DNA of 64,000 nt from DATFDN01 sp963818725 (GTDB lineage: Bacteria > Pseudomonadota > Alphaproteobacteria > Acetobacterales > Acetobacteraceae). Shown here one piece after another: positions 62,916 through 64,000 of the stretch. Under the pieces are notes generated by a model. That model had not been told where the DNA came from, did no database searches, and saw only the letters and a list, made by a program, of their open reading frames with translations. The position numbers were made by a program, and so were the translations under genes. Location of the stretch: NCBI GenBank assembly GCA_963818725.1, contig CAWFTU010000001.1, positions 248,001-312,000 on the forward strand, in the 5' to 3' direction. Each line of letters begins with the position of its first letter. Within the stretch, counting starts at the first letter, position 1.

Positions 62916-64000
62916 ATGGCCGGACTGCACGACAGCGATTTCAAGAACCCGGTGCTCAACTGGATCGACACGCGCCTGCCGGTCCTCAGCATCATGCACA
63001 AGGAATACGGCGCGTTCCCGACTCCGAAGAACTTCAACTATTTCTGGAACTTCGGGGCGATGGCGACGGTGACGCTGGCGGTGATGATCGCCTCCGGCGT
63101 GTTCCTGGCGATGAACTACCAGCCGAACACGGAGCTCGCGTTCGATTCCGTGCAGCGCATCATGCGCGACGTAAACTATGGGTGGCTGCTCCGCTACATC
63201 CACCAGAACGGCGCGTCGATGTTCTTCATTGTCACGTACATCCACATGTTTCGGAGCCTGTATTACGGCTCCTACAAGAAGCCGCGCGAGCTGTTGTGGA
63301 TCCTGGGCGTGGTGATCCTGCTGGTGCTGATGGCGACGGCGTTCATGGGCTACGTGCTGCCCTGGGGGCAGATGTCCTACTGGGGCGCCACCGTCATCAC
63401 CAACCTGTTCTCGGCCTTCCCGGTGGTCGGCCACGGCATCGTCACCCTGCTCTGGGGCGGGTTCAGCGTCGACAATCCCACGCTCAACCGCTTCTTCGCG
63501 TTGCACTATCTGCTGCCCTTCATCCTGGTCGGCGTGGTGGGTCTGCACGTGGTGGCACTGCACATCACCGGCTCGAACAACCCGCTCGGCATCGATCCCA
63601 AGGGGCCGCAGGACACGGTCCCGTTCCATCCCTACTACACGATCAAGGACAGCGTCGGCCTCTGCGCCTTCCTGGTGTTCTGGTCGGCGTTCGTGTTCTT
63701 CGCGCCGAACGTGCTGGCCGACCCGAACAACTTCATCCCCGCCAACCCGTTGCAGACGCCGCCCGACATCGTGCCGGAGTGGTACTTCCTGCCGTTCTAC
63801 GCCATGCTGCGCTCGGTGCCGAACAAGCTCGGCGGCGTCTCCATCATGTTCTTCTCGATCCTGGTGCTGTTCTTCCTGCCCTGGCTGGACACCAGCAAGG
63901 TGCGCAGCGCCCGGTTCCGTCCGATCTTCCGCCAGGTCATCTGGGTCTGGGTTGCCGCCTGCGTCGTGCTCGGATTCGTCGGGGCGCATCCGCCCGAAGG
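62916..64000 (+). CDS. petB: Cytochrome b of the cytochrome bc1 complex (runs off the window)
   Basis: At least 361 residues of the quinol-oxidising subunit, open at the right edge. Heme-ligand His pairs are in IHQNGASMFFIVTYIHMFR and FALHYLLPFILVGVVGLHVVALH. The quinone-site motifs GYVLPWGQMSYWGATVITNLFSAFPVVG and PDIVPEWYFLPFYAMLRSVPNK (PEWY) are complete. Normally petA (Rieske) lies directly upstream; here the preceding 320 bases hold none. PetC may follow beyond the window. Confidence 0.95.
   Translation, partial: MAGLHDSDFKNPVLNWIDTRLPVLSIMHKEYGAFPTPKNFNYFWNFGAMATVTLAVMIASGVFLAMNYQPNTELAFDSVQRIMRDVNYGWLLRYIHQNGASMFFIVTYIHMFRSLYYGSYKKPRELLWILGVVILLVLMATAFMGYVLPWGQMSYWGATVITNLFSAFPVVGHGIVTLLWGGFSVDNPTLNRFFALHYLLPFILVGVVGLHVVALHITGSNNPLGIDPKGPQDTVPFHPYYTIKDSVGLCAFLVFWSAFVFFAPNVLADPNNFIPANPLQTPPDIVPEWYFLPFYAMLRSVPNKLGGVSIMFFSILVLFFLPWLDTSKVRSARFRPIFRQVIWVWVAACVVLGFVGAHPPE

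Noticed and set aside
62688..63989. A 433-codon open frame on the minus strand opposite petB
   Set aside because: It is His/Gln/Glu-rich shadow sequence; petB on the other strand has all heme and quinone-site motifs.

Overview
The window is GC-rich bacterial DNA with tightly packed genes, many joined by ATGA or GTGA stop/start overlaps. The gene content suggests an alphaproteobacterium of the Acetobacteraceae type. The signs are the order radA - mlaF - mlaE - alr - dnaB, a quinoprotein (PQQ) oxidation cluster, a triheme alcohol-dehydrogenase-type cytochrome c, glutathione-dependent formaldehyde oxidation and a CtrA-like box. This placement is an inference; no rRNA or other marker gene is present.

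1-14.8 kb: a housekeeping block on the minus strand (radA start, mlaF, mlaE, alr, dnaB) is split by two accessory insertions. One carries a broken old-yellow-enzyme gene, a vanadium haloperoxidase, a broken aromatic-acid transporter and unknown small genes. The other carries a polyvinyl-alcohol-dehydrogenase-like propeller and an IS630 element. A persulfide dioxygenase-rhodanese fusion follows.

14.9-17.9 kb: a nested disruption. A 1-Cys peroxiredoxin gene is cut after six codons by an ISAs1-family element with a 10-bp target duplication. That ISAs1 element is itself cut by an IS1595-family element with an 8-bp duplication. It also carries a 50-bp imperfect palindrome, a homologue of which sits in frame inside the IS630 transposase 5.4 kb away.

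18-25 kb: metabolic genes (SDR, VOC protein, Asp/Glu racemase, decayed nuoB copy, cysQ, rlmB, FAH-type hydratase, gltA). 25-31.6 kb: exosortase-A-associated exopolysaccharide genes (PrsT, O-ligase, glycosyltransferase), without an exosortase in view. 31.6-33.4 kb: a hydrolase and an RraA-like protein. 33.4-38.7 kb: a minus-strand respiratory operon with a B-type heme-copper oxidase and three multiheme cytochromes c. 39-43 kb: a TPP enzyme and a glycogen-debranching-like glucosidase.

43.3-52.5 kb: a polysaccharide locus, preceded by a CtrA-like box. It has a WecG-type transferase, a Wzc-type kinase/co-polymerase, a truncated polymerase fused to a glycoside hydrolase remnant, an acetyltransferase, a decayed flavoprotein, an ATP-grasp enzyme, a GT32 transferase and a broken transferase. 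Several genes here are broken.

52.5-62.6 kb: a PQQ-oxidation accessory cluster resembling the lanthanide-utilisation (lut) gene set. It holds a pentapeptide protein, an exporter-type ABC pair, a YVTN propeller, a periplasmic binding protein, a DUF3280-like protein, a second complete ABC importer, a cytochrome c and S-formylglutathione hydrolase. The quinoprotein dehydrogenase itself is not in the window. The right edge is a cytochrome b gene (petB) that lacks the usual upstream Rieske gene.

Housekeeping genes are intact, while about ten accessory genes carry frameshifts, stops, deletions or insertions. I saw no tRNA, rRNA or CRISPR array.
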